Positions 44,400 through 52,328 of a stretch of DNA of 64,000 bases are shown here, one piece after another. Position 1 is the stretch's first letter, and every line of letters starts with the position of its first letter. Under the pieces are notes generated by a model, which was given only the letters and a program-made list of their open reading frames with translations, was not told where the DNA came from and ran no database searches. The stretch comes from Sporosarcina sp. P32b (GTDB taxonomy: Bacteria; Bacillota; Bacilli; Bacillales_A; Planococcaceae). The position numbers and the translations under genes were made by a program. The DNA lies in assembly GCF_002743335.1 (NCBI RefSeq), contig NZ_PDZB01000003.1, positions 1 to 64,000 of the forward strand, given 5' to 3'.

Positions 44400-45002
44400 T
44401 TAACGAGAGTAGAATTCAACGATCAATGCTTCGTTGATTTCAGCAGCTAATTCGCCGCGCTCTGGAAGGCGTACGAATGTACCTTTTTTCGTATCTTTAT
44501 CGAAAGTTACGAAATCTGGAACGAAGTTGTTCACTTCTAGTGCTTCTTCGATAGCAGTCAAGTTTTGAGATTTCTCACGAAGAGAGATTTCAGAACCAGT
44601 TTTTACTGCGAATGAAGGGATGTCAACGCGCTTGCCGTCTACCAAGATGTGACCGTGGTTGACTAGCTGACGAGCTGCACGACGAGTGCGTGCAAGACCC
44701 ATGCGGTACACAACGTTATCCAAGCGAGCTTCAAGAAGGATCATGAAGTTTTCACCGTGAATACCTTGCATTTTACCAGCTTTGTTGAAAAGTGTGCGGA
44801 ATTGACGTTCGTTCACTCCGTACATAAAGCGTAGTTTTTGTTTTTCTTGTAATTGCATTCCGTATTCGGAAAGTTTTTTACGTTGGTTTGGACCGTGTTG
44901 TCCTGGTGCGTATGGACGCTTTTCAATTTCTTTACCAGTGCCTGTTAGTGAGATACCTAAACGGCGTGACAGTTTCCAAGATGGACCTGTATATCGAGCC
45001 AT
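44400..45002 (-). CDS. rpsD: 30S ribosomal protein S4
   Basis: A 200-residue S4. It starts [19 protein letters not shown] and has the S4 RNA-binding domain [20 protein letters not shown] near residue 105. S4 nucleates 16S rRNA assembly and represses its own gene in B. subtilis. The ATG at 45002 follows GAGGAGGAGTC. It is monocistronic and marks the return to conserved backbone after the island. Confidence 0.97.
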   Translation of the reverse strand: MARYTGPSWKLSRRLGISLTGTGKEIEKRPYAPGQHGPNQRKKLSEYGMQLQEKQKLRFMYGVNERQFRTLFNKAGKMQGIHGENFMILLEARLDNVVYRMGLARTRRAARQLVNHGHILVDGKRVDIPSFAVKTGSEISLREKSQNLTAIEEALEVNNFVPDFVTFDKDTKKGTFVRLPERGELAAEINEALIVEFYSR

Positions 45003-45189
45003 GAGAGACTCCTCCTCTGTTGGTTTTATTTTGTTGTAAAATAAGACCAGATATGTTCAATCCATCTGCCATTCTATAATCTTGCAACTTCGCCCCTGCA
45101 GCCTCGAGGTTACGTGGTGCACCTTTAAAAAGGAATAGACTGGACAAAATAGAACACATAACTGCTGCGAATATTTTACACAAAGCATA
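45003..45189 (-). ncRNA. Probable S4 autoregulatory leader region
   Basis: A leader of about 185 nt precedes rpsD, from the promoter near 45189-45217 to the ATG. In B. subtilis this leader folds into an S4-binding structure that represses translation. I did not trace the fold, so it is called from context. Confidence 0.45.
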
Positions 45190-45217
45190 GCATACCAATT
45201 TATTGACTATTGGTCAA
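45189..45217 (-). promoter_or_regulatory. SigA-type promoter of rpsD
   Basis: Minus strand: TTGACC at 45217-45212, a 17-nt spacer and TATGCT at 45194-45189. Confidence 0.75.
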
Positions 45218-45369
45218 GCATTTCATTTTTGGAAGTTGAATTAGAGGATTTCACTTCACTTTACAAAAAGGCAGAAGATATAGCTCTTTCGTTTTTCAAA
45301 CAATCGATGTACACTAGACTAAAGCGCTTTCATAATAATTTGAATACGTTATAACAAGGAGGAATCAGC
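45218..45369. other. Intergenic stretch between rpsD and the PLP enzyme
   Basis: About 150 bases with the divergent promoter of the downstream gene; no ORF seen. Confidence 0.4.
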
Positions 45370-46560
45370 ATGAAAAAGAATAACAACTGGCATAAAGAGA
45401 CGGCCATGATTCATGAAGGATATGACAGCAAAGATCATCAAGGAAGTCTGGCTGTGCCACTGTATCAAACCTCAACGTATGTATTTGATTCGGCTGAACA
45501 AGGAGAGCGGCGTTTTGCTGGTGAAGAAGCGGGGAATATTTATTCTCGTTTAGGAAATCCGACGGTCGCTGTGCTTGAAGAACGTATTGCCAAGATGGAA
45601 GAGGGCGCTGCGGGACTTGCATTTGCATCCGGTATGGCAGCGGTCAGTGCAGTGCTCGTTCATTTAACAAAAGCCAATGATCATGTGATTTGCTCTCGCG
45701 GAATTTATGGTTGCACATTCGGATTCTTAAAAATATTAGAAGAGAAGTATAATATTACGCATGATTTAATTTCCATGAAGACAGAACAAGAGATTGAAAA
45801 AGCGGTGAAGCCTGAGACTACATGTATATATGTAGAAACGCCAATCAATCCGACAATGGAGCTAGTTGATCTCGAAGCTGTAGTCAATGTAGCGAAGCGT
45901 CATAATTTGAAAGTGGTAGTGGACAATACATTTTGCTCGCCCTACATCCAAACACCCTTAACATTTGGCGTAGATTATGTGTTGCATAGCGCGACGAAAT
46001 ACATTAATGGGCACGGTGACGTGATCGCAGGGCTGCTCGTAGGTAAAGATGCAGACGACATGGCCAAACTTCGTGGTACAGTGCAAAAAGATTTCGGTGG
46101 TATCATTTCACCATTCGATGCGTGGCTGTTGTTGCGTGGGATTAAAACATTGCCTATTCGAATGGATCGACATTCGGCCAATGCTAAGATTATTTTTGAC
46201 TATTTACAGAAGCATCCGAAAGTAGAAGAAGTATTTTATCCGTTTGACGATCAGCATCCGCAGTATGCGATTGCGAAGAAGCAGATGAAAACGGGTGGAG
46301 GATTGATTTCCTTTACGATTAAAGGTGGAAAAGAGGATGCGCAGAAGTTGTTGAATCATTTATCGCTCATCAAGTTGGCGGTTAGTCTAGGGGACGCAGA
46401 GACGCTCATGCAGCACCCAGCGACGATGACACACTCAGCTGTGCCGAAAGAAGATCGGGAGAAGATGGGCGTGTCGGATACGTTATTACGCTTATCTGTA
46501 GGTTTAGAGCATATGGATGACATCATGGCAGACTTAGATCAAGCGTTTGAAGCCATTTGA
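45370..46560 (+). CDS. Methionine gamma-lyase-like PLP enzyme
   Basis: A 396-residue cystathionine-type PLP enzyme. The cofactor lysine is in LHSATKYINGHGDV (lysine near residue 208), with the YSRLGNPTVAVLEERIA segment near residue 57. The segment GIYGCTFGFLKI contains the YGCT motif: the cysteine matches C116 of Pseudomonas putida methionine gamma-lyase and is absent from most cystathionine beta/gamma-lyases. That favours cleavage of methionine to methanethiol, 2-oxobutyrate and ammonia. Cystathionine or homocysteine activity cannot be excluded. The ATG follows AACAAGGAGGAAT. A strong terminator follows. Confidence 0.85.
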   Translation: MKKNNNWHKETAMIHEGYDSKDHQGSLAVPLYQTSTYVFDSAEQGERRFAGEEAGNIYSRLGNPTVAVLEERIAKMEEGAAGLAFASGMAAVSAVLVHLTKANDHVICSRGIYGCTFGFLKILEEKYNITHDLISMKTEQEIEKAVKPETTCIYVETPINPTMELVDLEAVVNVAKRHNLKVVVDNTFCSPYIQTPLTFGVDYVLHSATKYINGHGDVIAGLLVGKDADDMAKLRGTVQKDFGGIISPFDAWLLLRGIKTLPIRMDRHSANAKIIFDYLQKHPKVEEVFYPFDDQHPQYAIAKKQMKTGGGLISFTIKGGKEDAQKLLNHLSLIKLAVSLGDAETLMQHPATMTHSAVPKEDREKMGVSDTLLRLSVGLEHMDDIMADLDQAFEAI

Positions 46561-46564
46561 ATTG

Positions 46565-46602
46565 AAAAAAGCGAGCGTCCCATATCGGGGAGCTCGCTTT
46601 TT
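46565..46602. terminator. Terminator after the methionine gamma-lyase gene, bidirectional
   Basis: AAAAGCGAGC near 46567-46576 pairs with GCTCGCTTTT near 46592-46601; inner GTCCC/GGGG. A-rich left and T-rich right flanks. On the minus strand it could end the predicted divergent RNA. Confidence 0.85.
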
Positions 46603-46626
46603 GTAATAGGATCTCTAATGTTACGT

Positions 46627-46656
46627 TTGACAACGATTATATGTGTTGATTTATAT
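46627..46656 (+). promoter_or_regulatory. Possible promoter on the plus strand
   Basis: TTGACA at 46627-46632, then TTTATA or TTATAT 17-18 nt further. It could drive the downstream bAeRF gene with a leader of about 325 nt that is the complement of the predicted minus-strand RNA. Confidence 0.4.
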
Positions 46657-46850
46657 AGCATGTAGATTCTGATTGGACCTCTTTTGCCGCGGTCGTGTTC
46701 TACTGGTTGTTTCCCTTAAGCAACGCAAACCCTACCTACTTTTGCGTCCTTGCGACCCTATAGTCGCGCCAGTGATGAATAAGTGTTCCGAATAAACATC
46801 TGCAGAACGCCTTTTCTTAATGTCAGATCTGTTATCAATCCCAAACAATA

Positions 46851-46879
46851 ACTATACAGGAAATGTAATTGTTTGTCAA
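46851..46879 (-). promoter_or_regulatory. Strong SigA-type promoter divergent from the bAeRF gene
   Basis: Minus strand: TTGACA at 46879-46874, a 17-nt spacer and TATAGT at 46856-46851. The consensus -35 and ideal spacing make this one of the best promoters in the window. It reads away from the bAeRF gene. Confidence 0.75.
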
Positions 46880-46986
46880 GGACATTCTACACTACCGAAA
46901 TCGTATAGTTTACAAACAAGTGAAGAGGGAACAAGTAAAATAGAGCCTGTTGTTGTATACAGGAAATTATTATTGGAGGGATTAGG

Positions 46987-48135
46987 ATGAACGTAGAGAT
47001 TGTAAACGAATTTCCCCATGAGTTTTTGATGGAGCAAGCGGAGACATGTATTTCCATTTATCAGCCGACCCACCGGTATCGACCTGAAAATCAACAAGAC
47101 CCGATCAGATTTAAAAACTTATTACAGAAAGTGCATGAAGAGTTATCTAAAAAACACTCGGCGAATGAAGTGAAGAGTCTATTGGCTCCGCTAGAGAAAC
47201 TAGAAGGCGAGCGTCCATTCTGGGCACACGCAGGAGATGGACTGGCCTTATTTGCGACGAAAGATCGCATCATAGCCTATCGACTGCAACGTCCTGTCCC
47301 TGAATTGGCGATTGTGTCAGATAGTTTCCATATTAAACCGCTTATTCGCGTATTCCAATCTGCAGACCGCTATCATTTACTTGGCGTCAATAGACAAGAG
47401 TTCAAACTTTTTGAAGGGAATCGCTATGGTATAGAGGAAGTAGAGATCCCTGAGGAATTGGCGAAAACGAAGGACGAAGCAATTGGCGATCAAGTGACGG
47501 AGTCCTATTTAGGTACTGGTAACGCGGGTGGAGCTTCTGGAACTGCGATGATGCATGGACATGGCGGTAAAAAAGATGAAATCGATATCGATATTGAACG
47601 TTATTTCCGATACGTCGATCGAACGGTGGCAGAACATTACTCTAAACCGATGGATCTTCCTTTATATTTAGTAACACTTTCTGAATATCAGACGCAGTTC
47701 AAAGAGCTTAGCCATAATCCACACTTGCAAGCGGAGGGAATTAAGTCCGATTTCGATGCTTTGAGTTTAGAACAATTACGTAAACAAGCATGGGAATTAG
47801 TAGAGCCGACGTATTTGCAGAAAACAAAAGATTTAGTAGAGAACTTTGAAAATGCCAAAGCGAGCGATCAAGGTTCTGGAAACATCGAAGAAATTGCTAA
47901 AGCGGCTAGTGAGGACCGTATTAGACGACTTGTATTGGAAGACGGTTTTCAGTACCCAGGTAAAATCAATCTAGAAACGGGAGAAATTCAGACGAACAAT
48001 CTGGAAGAATCCACAGTGGATGATGTACTGGACGACTTAGCAGAAACCGTCTTTAAAACGGGAGGAGAAGTCGTAGTTCTTCCGAAAGAACGGATGCCTG
48101 TTGAAACGGGTGCAGCTGCAATTTATAGATGGTAA
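46987..48135 (+). CDS. Bacterial archaeo-eukaryotic release factor (bAeRF) family protein
   Basis: A 382-residue protein of the bAeRF group (family 3-like). Visible features: an N-terminal domain with CISIYQPTHRYRPENQQD, a middle domain that ends in a glycine-rich loop TGNAGGASGTAMMHGHGG (about residues 178-195) where eRF1 has its GGQ loop, and a C-terminal domain (IDIERYFRYVDRTVAEHYSK). The role is poorly known; members are proposed to act on stalled or hibernating ribosomes. The ATG follows TTGGAGGGATT. Followed by a perfect palindromic terminator. Confidence 0.75.
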   Translation: MNVEIVNEFPHEFLMEQAETCISIYQPTHRYRPENQQDPIRFKNLLQKVHEELSKKHSANEVKSLLAPLEKLEGERPFWAHAGDGLALFATKDRIIAYRLQRPVPELAIVSDSFHIKPLIRVFQSADRYHLLGVNRQEFKLFEGNRYGIEEVEIPEELAKTKDEAIGDQVTESYLGTGNAGGASGTAMMHGHGGKKDEIDIDIERYFRYVDRTVAEHYSKPMDLPLYLVTLSEYQTQFKELSHNPHLQAEGIKSDFDALSLEQLRKQAWELVEPTYLQKTKDLVENFENAKASDQGSGNIEEIAKAASEDRIRRLVLEDGFQYPGKINLETGEIQTNNLEESTVDDVLDDLAETVFKTGGEVVVLPKERMPVETGAAAIYRW

Positions 48136-48138
48136 GAA

Positions 48139-48174
48139 AAAATCCGGCCTAGAGAATTCTCTAGGCCGGATTTT
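48139..48174. terminator. Perfect 36-bp palindromic terminator
   Basis: AAAATCCGGCCTAGAGAA and its exact complement with no spacer, A-rich left and T-rich right, between two convergent genes. Confidence 0.9.
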
Positions 48175-48178
48175 GCTG

Positions 48179-48559
48179 TCATTTTTCTTGTTCCAGTATT
48201 TCTTTAGCTGCAGTCAACGCAGTTTGTACACGTGGAAATCCAACATACGGAATGAGTTGCATCATACTTTCTACGATTTCCGTTGTAGTTAAACCCACCG
48301 TCAATCCACGCTTTACATGCGTTTGAATTTGTGTAGTTGCTCCTTGTGTGACGAGTGAAGCGAGAGTTACCAATTGTCTTTGTTTACTGTCGAGTCCTGG
48401 ACGTGAATAAATCTCACCATACGCGAACTCCACTATGTACTTCCGTAAATCCGGAGCCAGTTCTTTTAATGCATCAGCTGTCATCATGCGTTCGGCTTCT
48501 TCTTCACTCACATATTCCCTGATTTTGACTAAACCTGCTTCAATACGTTCTGTTGACAA
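48179..48559 (-). CDS. Carboxymuconolactone decarboxylase family protein
   Basis: A 126-residue CMD/AhpD-fold protein. It has the family segment PDLRKYIVEFAYGEIYSRPG and LVTLASLVTQGATTQIQTHV, but position 49-72 lacks the CxxC pair of AhpD peroxidases, so redox activity is not expected. Its substrate is unknown. ATG at 48559 (rc) has a GGGGGC purine run upstream. Convergent with the bAeRF gene across a palindromic terminator. Confidence 0.82.
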   Translation of the reverse strand: MSTERIEAGLVKIREYVSEEEAERMMTADALKELAPDLRKYIVEFAYGEIYSRPGLDSKQRQLVTLASLVTQGATTQIQTHVKRGLTVGLTTTEIVESMMQLIPYVGFPRVQTALTAAKEILEQEK

Positions 48560-48704
48560 TGAAATAGCCCCCTATTTTTTATTTAAATATAAAGAAAGTA
48601 TAGCATATTCCGACTATTACGTTGTTTTTCTTTCTAAAAATTACGTAGTTCTTATCAGTTTAAAACAGAATAATGGTTCTAAGGATGTGAAATTCAACAT
48701 TATT

Positions 48705-48730
48705 GTTTAAGGAGTGTCGAGAATAGGTAT
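48705..48730 (+). promoter_or_regulatory. SigB-type promoter of the YflT-family gene
   Basis: GTTTAA at 48705-48710, a 14-nt spacer and AGGTAT at 48725-48730, a near-consensus SigB promoter. Confidence 0.8.
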
Positions 48731-48781
48731 AGATGAATAGAACAAAAAAACAAAACAAGTATATGTGGAGGTTATGATAAA

Positions 48782-49099
48782 ATGGATAAGTTTTTCCTAG
48801 AGAACGCAGTGCAAGCTAAAAAGAAGATTGAAGAATTGGTGACACAAGGCTATACGCATGATGAGATTTATGTTTTCGCACATAGTGAAGATCGTGAAGA
48901 CAAAATTTCAGACGCATTAGATTCAGAGCAAGTAGGTATGGCGGAGATGGGCTTCCTTGAAACAATGAAGAACATGTTCACATCTCGCGGTGATACATTG
49001 CGCGCGCAGATGGAAGCTGTAGGTCTTTCAAAGGCAGAAGCTGAAGAAGGCGAAAGCGAACTAGACAAAGGTAGACTATTATTAGTTGCAAAAAAATAA
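48782..49099 (+). CDS. General stress protein 17M family (YflT domain)
   Basis: A 105-residue protein with the YflT domain (AKKKIEELVTQGYTHDEIYV). B. subtilis YflT (GSP17M) is SigB-controlled, and a near-perfect SigB promoter lies 50 nt upstream of this ATG. GTGGAGGTTATGATAAA precedes the start. Ends with a strong terminator. The molecular role is unknown. Confidence 0.88.
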   Translation: MDKFFLENAVQAKKKIEELVTQGYTHDEIYVFAHSEDREDKISDALDSEQVGMAEMGFLETMKNMFTSRGDTLRAQMEAVGLSKAEAEEGESELDKGRLLLVAKK

Positions 49100-49109
49100 G
49101 ATAGTCAAC

Positions 49110-49150
49110 AAACCGGTCAAAGGATTCCGTTCCTTTGACCGGTTTTATTT
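49110..49150 (+). terminator. Terminator of the YflT-family gene
   Basis: A perfect 14-bp stem (49111-49124 with 49131-49144) followed by TTATTTTT. Serves also the convergent protease gene side. Confidence 0.9.
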
Positions 49151-49186
49151 TTGTATACATAACGAGTAGAACAGTTTCTCTATCAC

Positions 49187-49990
49187 TTACTTCTCTTCAG
49201 TAGCAATGGCCGCGTAATAAGCATCTACAGGAATGAACAACCCGACTTTCCCGTGCGTCTCCTCATCTAACGTAGCAAACACAATGCCAATCACTTTACC
49301 TTTTTCATTAATAACTGGACTCCCACTATTACCTCTATAAACAGGTGCCTTGATCATGACGACCGGAATATCCCAATCGGCTAGCTGTTTGTAGTCAATT
49401 GTGTGACCTTTATTTGCTATTCCTGAAAAGCTCAAAGGATTTCCGATAAACGTAATGGGCTCGTGATCATAAAAGGTCGTTTCTTCCGCTAAAGTTAAGT
49501 GAGGAAGATTCGTTCCGTTCACTTCAAGTACCGCAAGATCGATGTCTGGAAACACTTTTGTGACATCTGCGGTAAATCGTTCGCCTTTAGGGAAAGAGAC
49601 GATCATGGATTCATTTCCTTCTACTACATGATAATTCGTAATAATCGTACCTTGTTCATTAATAGAAAAACCTGTACCTTTAGTATTTTCTGTAGCTACG
49701 ACAACTACTGCTTCTTTATATTCGGCTATTTGTGGATCTGAAGATAACTCTGACGATGCTTTTAGAAACTCCAATGCTGGAATGGAGTATATCTGAAAGA
49801 CAATGGCGAACGTGCTAAGAGCTAAAGTAGTTGCCATGATCCAGAACATCCACTTAGGGAAAGGACGATAGGTGCGTCGGACATTTTTTTCAGCAGCTGC
49901 TTTTTCTAATGCTTCCCGCTGTGCTTCGAGTACGAGATCTTGTAGTTCATCATCATCCAAATCTTCTTGATACGGATCTTTGCTATCCAC
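49187..49990 (-). CDS. Membrane-anchored trypsin-like serine protease
   Basis: About 267 residues. A cytosolic acidic helix (residues 1-45), one membrane helix (WMFWIMATTLALSTFAIVF) and an extracellular trypsin-like domain follow. The catalytic triad is His in TNYHVVEG, Asp in DIDLAVLEV and Ser in GNSGSPVIN. It lacks a PDZ domain, unlike HtrA. The open frame reaches ATG 50014, but AGAGGTGGG lies inside it, 5-8 nt before GTG 49990, so GTG is preferred. Substrate unknown; probably extracytoplasmic proteolysis. Confidence 0.82.
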   Translation of the reverse strand: MDSKDPYQEDLDDDELQDLVLEAQREALEKAAAEKNVRRTYRPFPKWMFWIMATTLALSTFAIVFQIYSIPALEFLKASSELSSDPQIAEYKEAVVVVATENTKGTGFSINEQGTIITNYHVVEGNESMIVSFPKGERFTADVTKVFPDIDLAVLEVNGTNLPHLTLAEETTFYDHEPITFIGNPLSFSGIANKGHTIDYKQLADWDIPVVMIKAPVYRGNSGSPVINEKGKVIGIVFATLDEETHGKVGLFIPVDAYYAAIATEEK

Positions 49991-50170
49991 TGGTCCCACC
50001 TCTTTCTCGTACATAGTTTACCAGATAATGAATGCAAAGAAAGCTAACCGAGTTTTCGTTATAAGAAGACTTATACGAGGTTTAAGAAGTCAGAAAATAT
50101 AGTTAAAAAGAATCTATTCTATGCTATACTATATATGAAGATAAAGAACTACATAGATGGAGGTGGAAAT

Positions 50171-52123
50171 ATGACCAGATCCATTACAACGCAAGCTGAA
50201 ACGGTAGGAGAGGCGATTAATGAAGCGCTTGAAATTCTGCAATTGACGATGGACGAAGTTCACATCCATGTAAAACGGCCTGCGGGCACATCGATGTTTG
50301 GACTGAAAAGAATCTTAGCAGAAGTAACAATTAGTGAAAAGGAAAAATCAAATAGTAAACAGCAAGAGCCAGAAGAAATTCCTGCGGGTGTCCGTATTCG
50401 CAATGGACGTTTAGAAGCCCGATTCGGTAAACAAACCTACCCGATTATTGTGCCTTCACTTGGAGTCGAACTGCTGATCAACGGAATCCAATGTACAGAT
50501 CGGACCGTCTTATTACCGACAGATAGCATGGAGTGTGAGGCAGTTACCGAAGAAGTGAGTGCTCAACTCGTCATACAACTGAATGACGACCAGATGATTG
50601 CGACTGCCATAGTGACTCCTGGGAAAAGAATCACACGTACATTGGAGAATACGTCTTGGGAACAAGTTCTCAAAATCCAGGCAACCGAAAAAGTAGATGT
50701 AAGCAATGAGTTGACAACCGATTTATTAGTAGAAGAACTGCATGCAATAGGGGTTGATACTTCGTATATGTCTATGAATGGTATTCTGCAAGCCGTGAAT
50801 ACGCAGGAGTACGCAGAGTTTGTTGTCGCCCAAGGAGTTTCTCCTATTGAAAGCCAGGATGCTCGGCTCGACATTCATTTGAATTTCAAAAAACAAGAAG
50901 ATGATGATCATGAAGCACCCATTGATTTCCGCGAACATAACTTTATTCCGACTGTGAAAGCCGGTCAGCTGATTGCTACATATATCCCAGCGGTGCAAGG
51001 GGTCAGCGGCATGAATGTTCTAGGGAAAACGTATAAAGTGAAACCGCCCAAAGATATTATTATCCGTCCTGGTACTACTGTAGATAGTGTACTGCATAAG
51101 CTATATGCGAAAATTGATGGAAGGCCAGTTATTGAGTGGCGGGGGAAGCTGGCTAAGATTTATGTGAATCGGGAATATCGGCATGCTGCAGATATGAGCT
51201 TGGAAAGTGGCAATATTCATTTCGAGGGAGATGTATGGGTTGGTGGGAGTGTTCATCCATCGATGTCTATTGCAGCTTCAGGGTTGATCACGATTATGAG
51301 GAATTGCACAAAGGCCTCCATTCGCGGAACCAAGTCTGTATGCATTCAAGGTAGTATTTTTTCATCCACTGTCACAGTAGGTGTAGAGGAAAAGGTTATT
51401 ACGATGATGGTCAATGATTTGAAAGAAGTTCTCGCTTACTTACGCAATATCGATTCAGCACTTGTTCAAATCTTTGCATTACGTGGCGAGAAACCTGAAG
51501 AAGTAGCGCCCTTTATATTGAAACAAGTCATTCATTTATTATTGGAGCAAAAGTATGCGGAGTTCACAGAAATGAATCGACACTTTATCCAATTAGTGAA
51601 AAATCAAACGAAACGACTGGATCAAGAGTGGCTAGATCTGGCTGACCGTTTGTATCAGTTATTTGTCGACCCGCTGAGAGAAGAACAAACGAATATTTTG
51701 TATTTACGTAAATTGATTAAGGAAGCCAATCAATTAATAGAAATGTATAGCGAAGACATTCGTCCAGAATCCGTATTACAAGCTGCCTTCGCATTAAATA
51801 GTATTTTATATAGTAATGGAGATATCCATATCCGCTCGAAAGGTGTCTATAATTGTTCCATCACGGCGCTCCATGATATTACGATTAAAGGAGTGTGTCG
51901 TGGCGGCGAAGTCATTGCAGGTAGGAATATTGAATTGGATGAAACCGGCTCAAGTGCTGGCGTGAAGACATTCATTCAGACGAATGAAGAAGGGATCATA
52001 CAAATTACAAAAGCGCATCCTGGGACATTGATTCAAATCGGTTTGCAACGTCATGAATTCTTGCAGATTCGTCAGCAAGTCACAGCAAAATTAAATGAGG
52101 ATGGTCTTTTATCCATTTTATAA
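50171..52123 (+). CDS. FapA/DUF342 family protein
   Basis: A 650-residue protein. The N-terminal ~55 residues (TTQAETVGEAINEALEILQL) resemble the Jag-N/KH-associated domain. The rest is DUF342 (FapA): PIDFREHNFIPTVKAGQLIA, IIIRPGTTV, DGRPVIEWRG and the long repeat-rich beta region FEGDVWVGGSVHPSMSI near residue 355, then a helical region and a second DUF342 strand set (IHIRSKGVYNCSITALHDIT). ATG at 50171 follows TGGAGGTGG; the open frame starts at 50135. The precise role is unknown. Confidence 0.8.
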   Translation: MTRSITTQAETVGEAINEALEILQLTMDEVHIHVKRPAGTSMFGLKRILAEVTISEKEKSNSKQQEPEEIPAGVRIRNGRLEARFGKQTYPIIVPSLGVELLINGIQCTDRTVLLPTDSMECEAVTEEVSAQLVIQLNDDQMIATAIVTPGKRITRTLENTSWEQVLKIQATEKVDVSNELTTDLLVEELHAIGVDTSYMSMNGILQAVNTQEYAEFVVAQGVSPIESQDARLDIHLNFKKQEDDDHEAPIDFREHNFIPTVKAGQLIATYIPAVQGVSGMNVLGKTYKVKPPKDIIIRPGTTVDSVLHKLYAKIDGRPVIEWRGKLAKIYVNREYRHAADMSLESGNIHFEGDVWVGGSVHPSMSIAASGLITIMRNCTKASIRGTKSVCIQGSIFSSTVTVGVEEKVITMMVNDLKEVLAYLRNIDSALVQIFALRGEKPEEVAPFILKQVIHLLLEQKYAEFTEMNRHFIQLVKNQTKRLDQEWLDLADRLYQLFVDPLREEQTNILYLRKLIKEANQLIEMYSEDIRPESVLQAAFALNSILYSNGDIHIRSKGVYNCSITALHDITIKGVCRGGEVIAGRNIELDETGSSAGVKTFIQTNEEGIIQITKAHPGTLIQIGLQRHEFLQIRQQVTAKLNEDGLLSIL

Positions 52124-52328
52124 ATGAATTGTTCGCAGAATTTGTAAGAAAAGAATATGAAAATACAAGAATTTCTCTTGAAATATCCTAGGATGTGATA
52201 AAAAGTTCGTTGTTTTTTAAAAAAGATGTGAATAGAAGACGAAAATGCTTTAAACATGTTACGATATACTATAATATCTAAAGTAGTCACTTTATGCGCG
52301 AAGTGTGGGATAGGGGGATCATAGTGAG

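Larger units (their letters stand above)
46565..46850 (-). ncRNA. Predicted structured RNA, about 280 nt
   Basis: The minus strand has a strong promoter at 46851-46879, a nested set of complementary arms and a terminator at its end. Pairs (plus-strand positions): outer 46823-46830 with 46664-46672 (one bulge), then 46804-46808 with 46697-46701 and 46769-46773 with 46702-46706 (the two right arms are adjacent), and internal hairpins 46763-46767/46752-46756 and 46741-46747/46723-46729 (ACGCAAA/TTTGCGT). No ORF. I could not match it to a known RNA class. Predicted only. Confidence 0.5.

Noticed and set aside
46680..46800. c-di-GMP-I (GEMM) riboswitch on the minus strand
   Set aside because: GGACGCAAA and a GCAA loop are present, but the GGCAAACC and UAGCGGGGUUACCG parts of the family are not in the right places, and no gene follows on that strand.
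46565..46850. 6S RNA or SRP RNA
   Set aside because: The outer stem recalls 6S, but the many internal hairpins do not fit; the SRP S-domain motif is absent.
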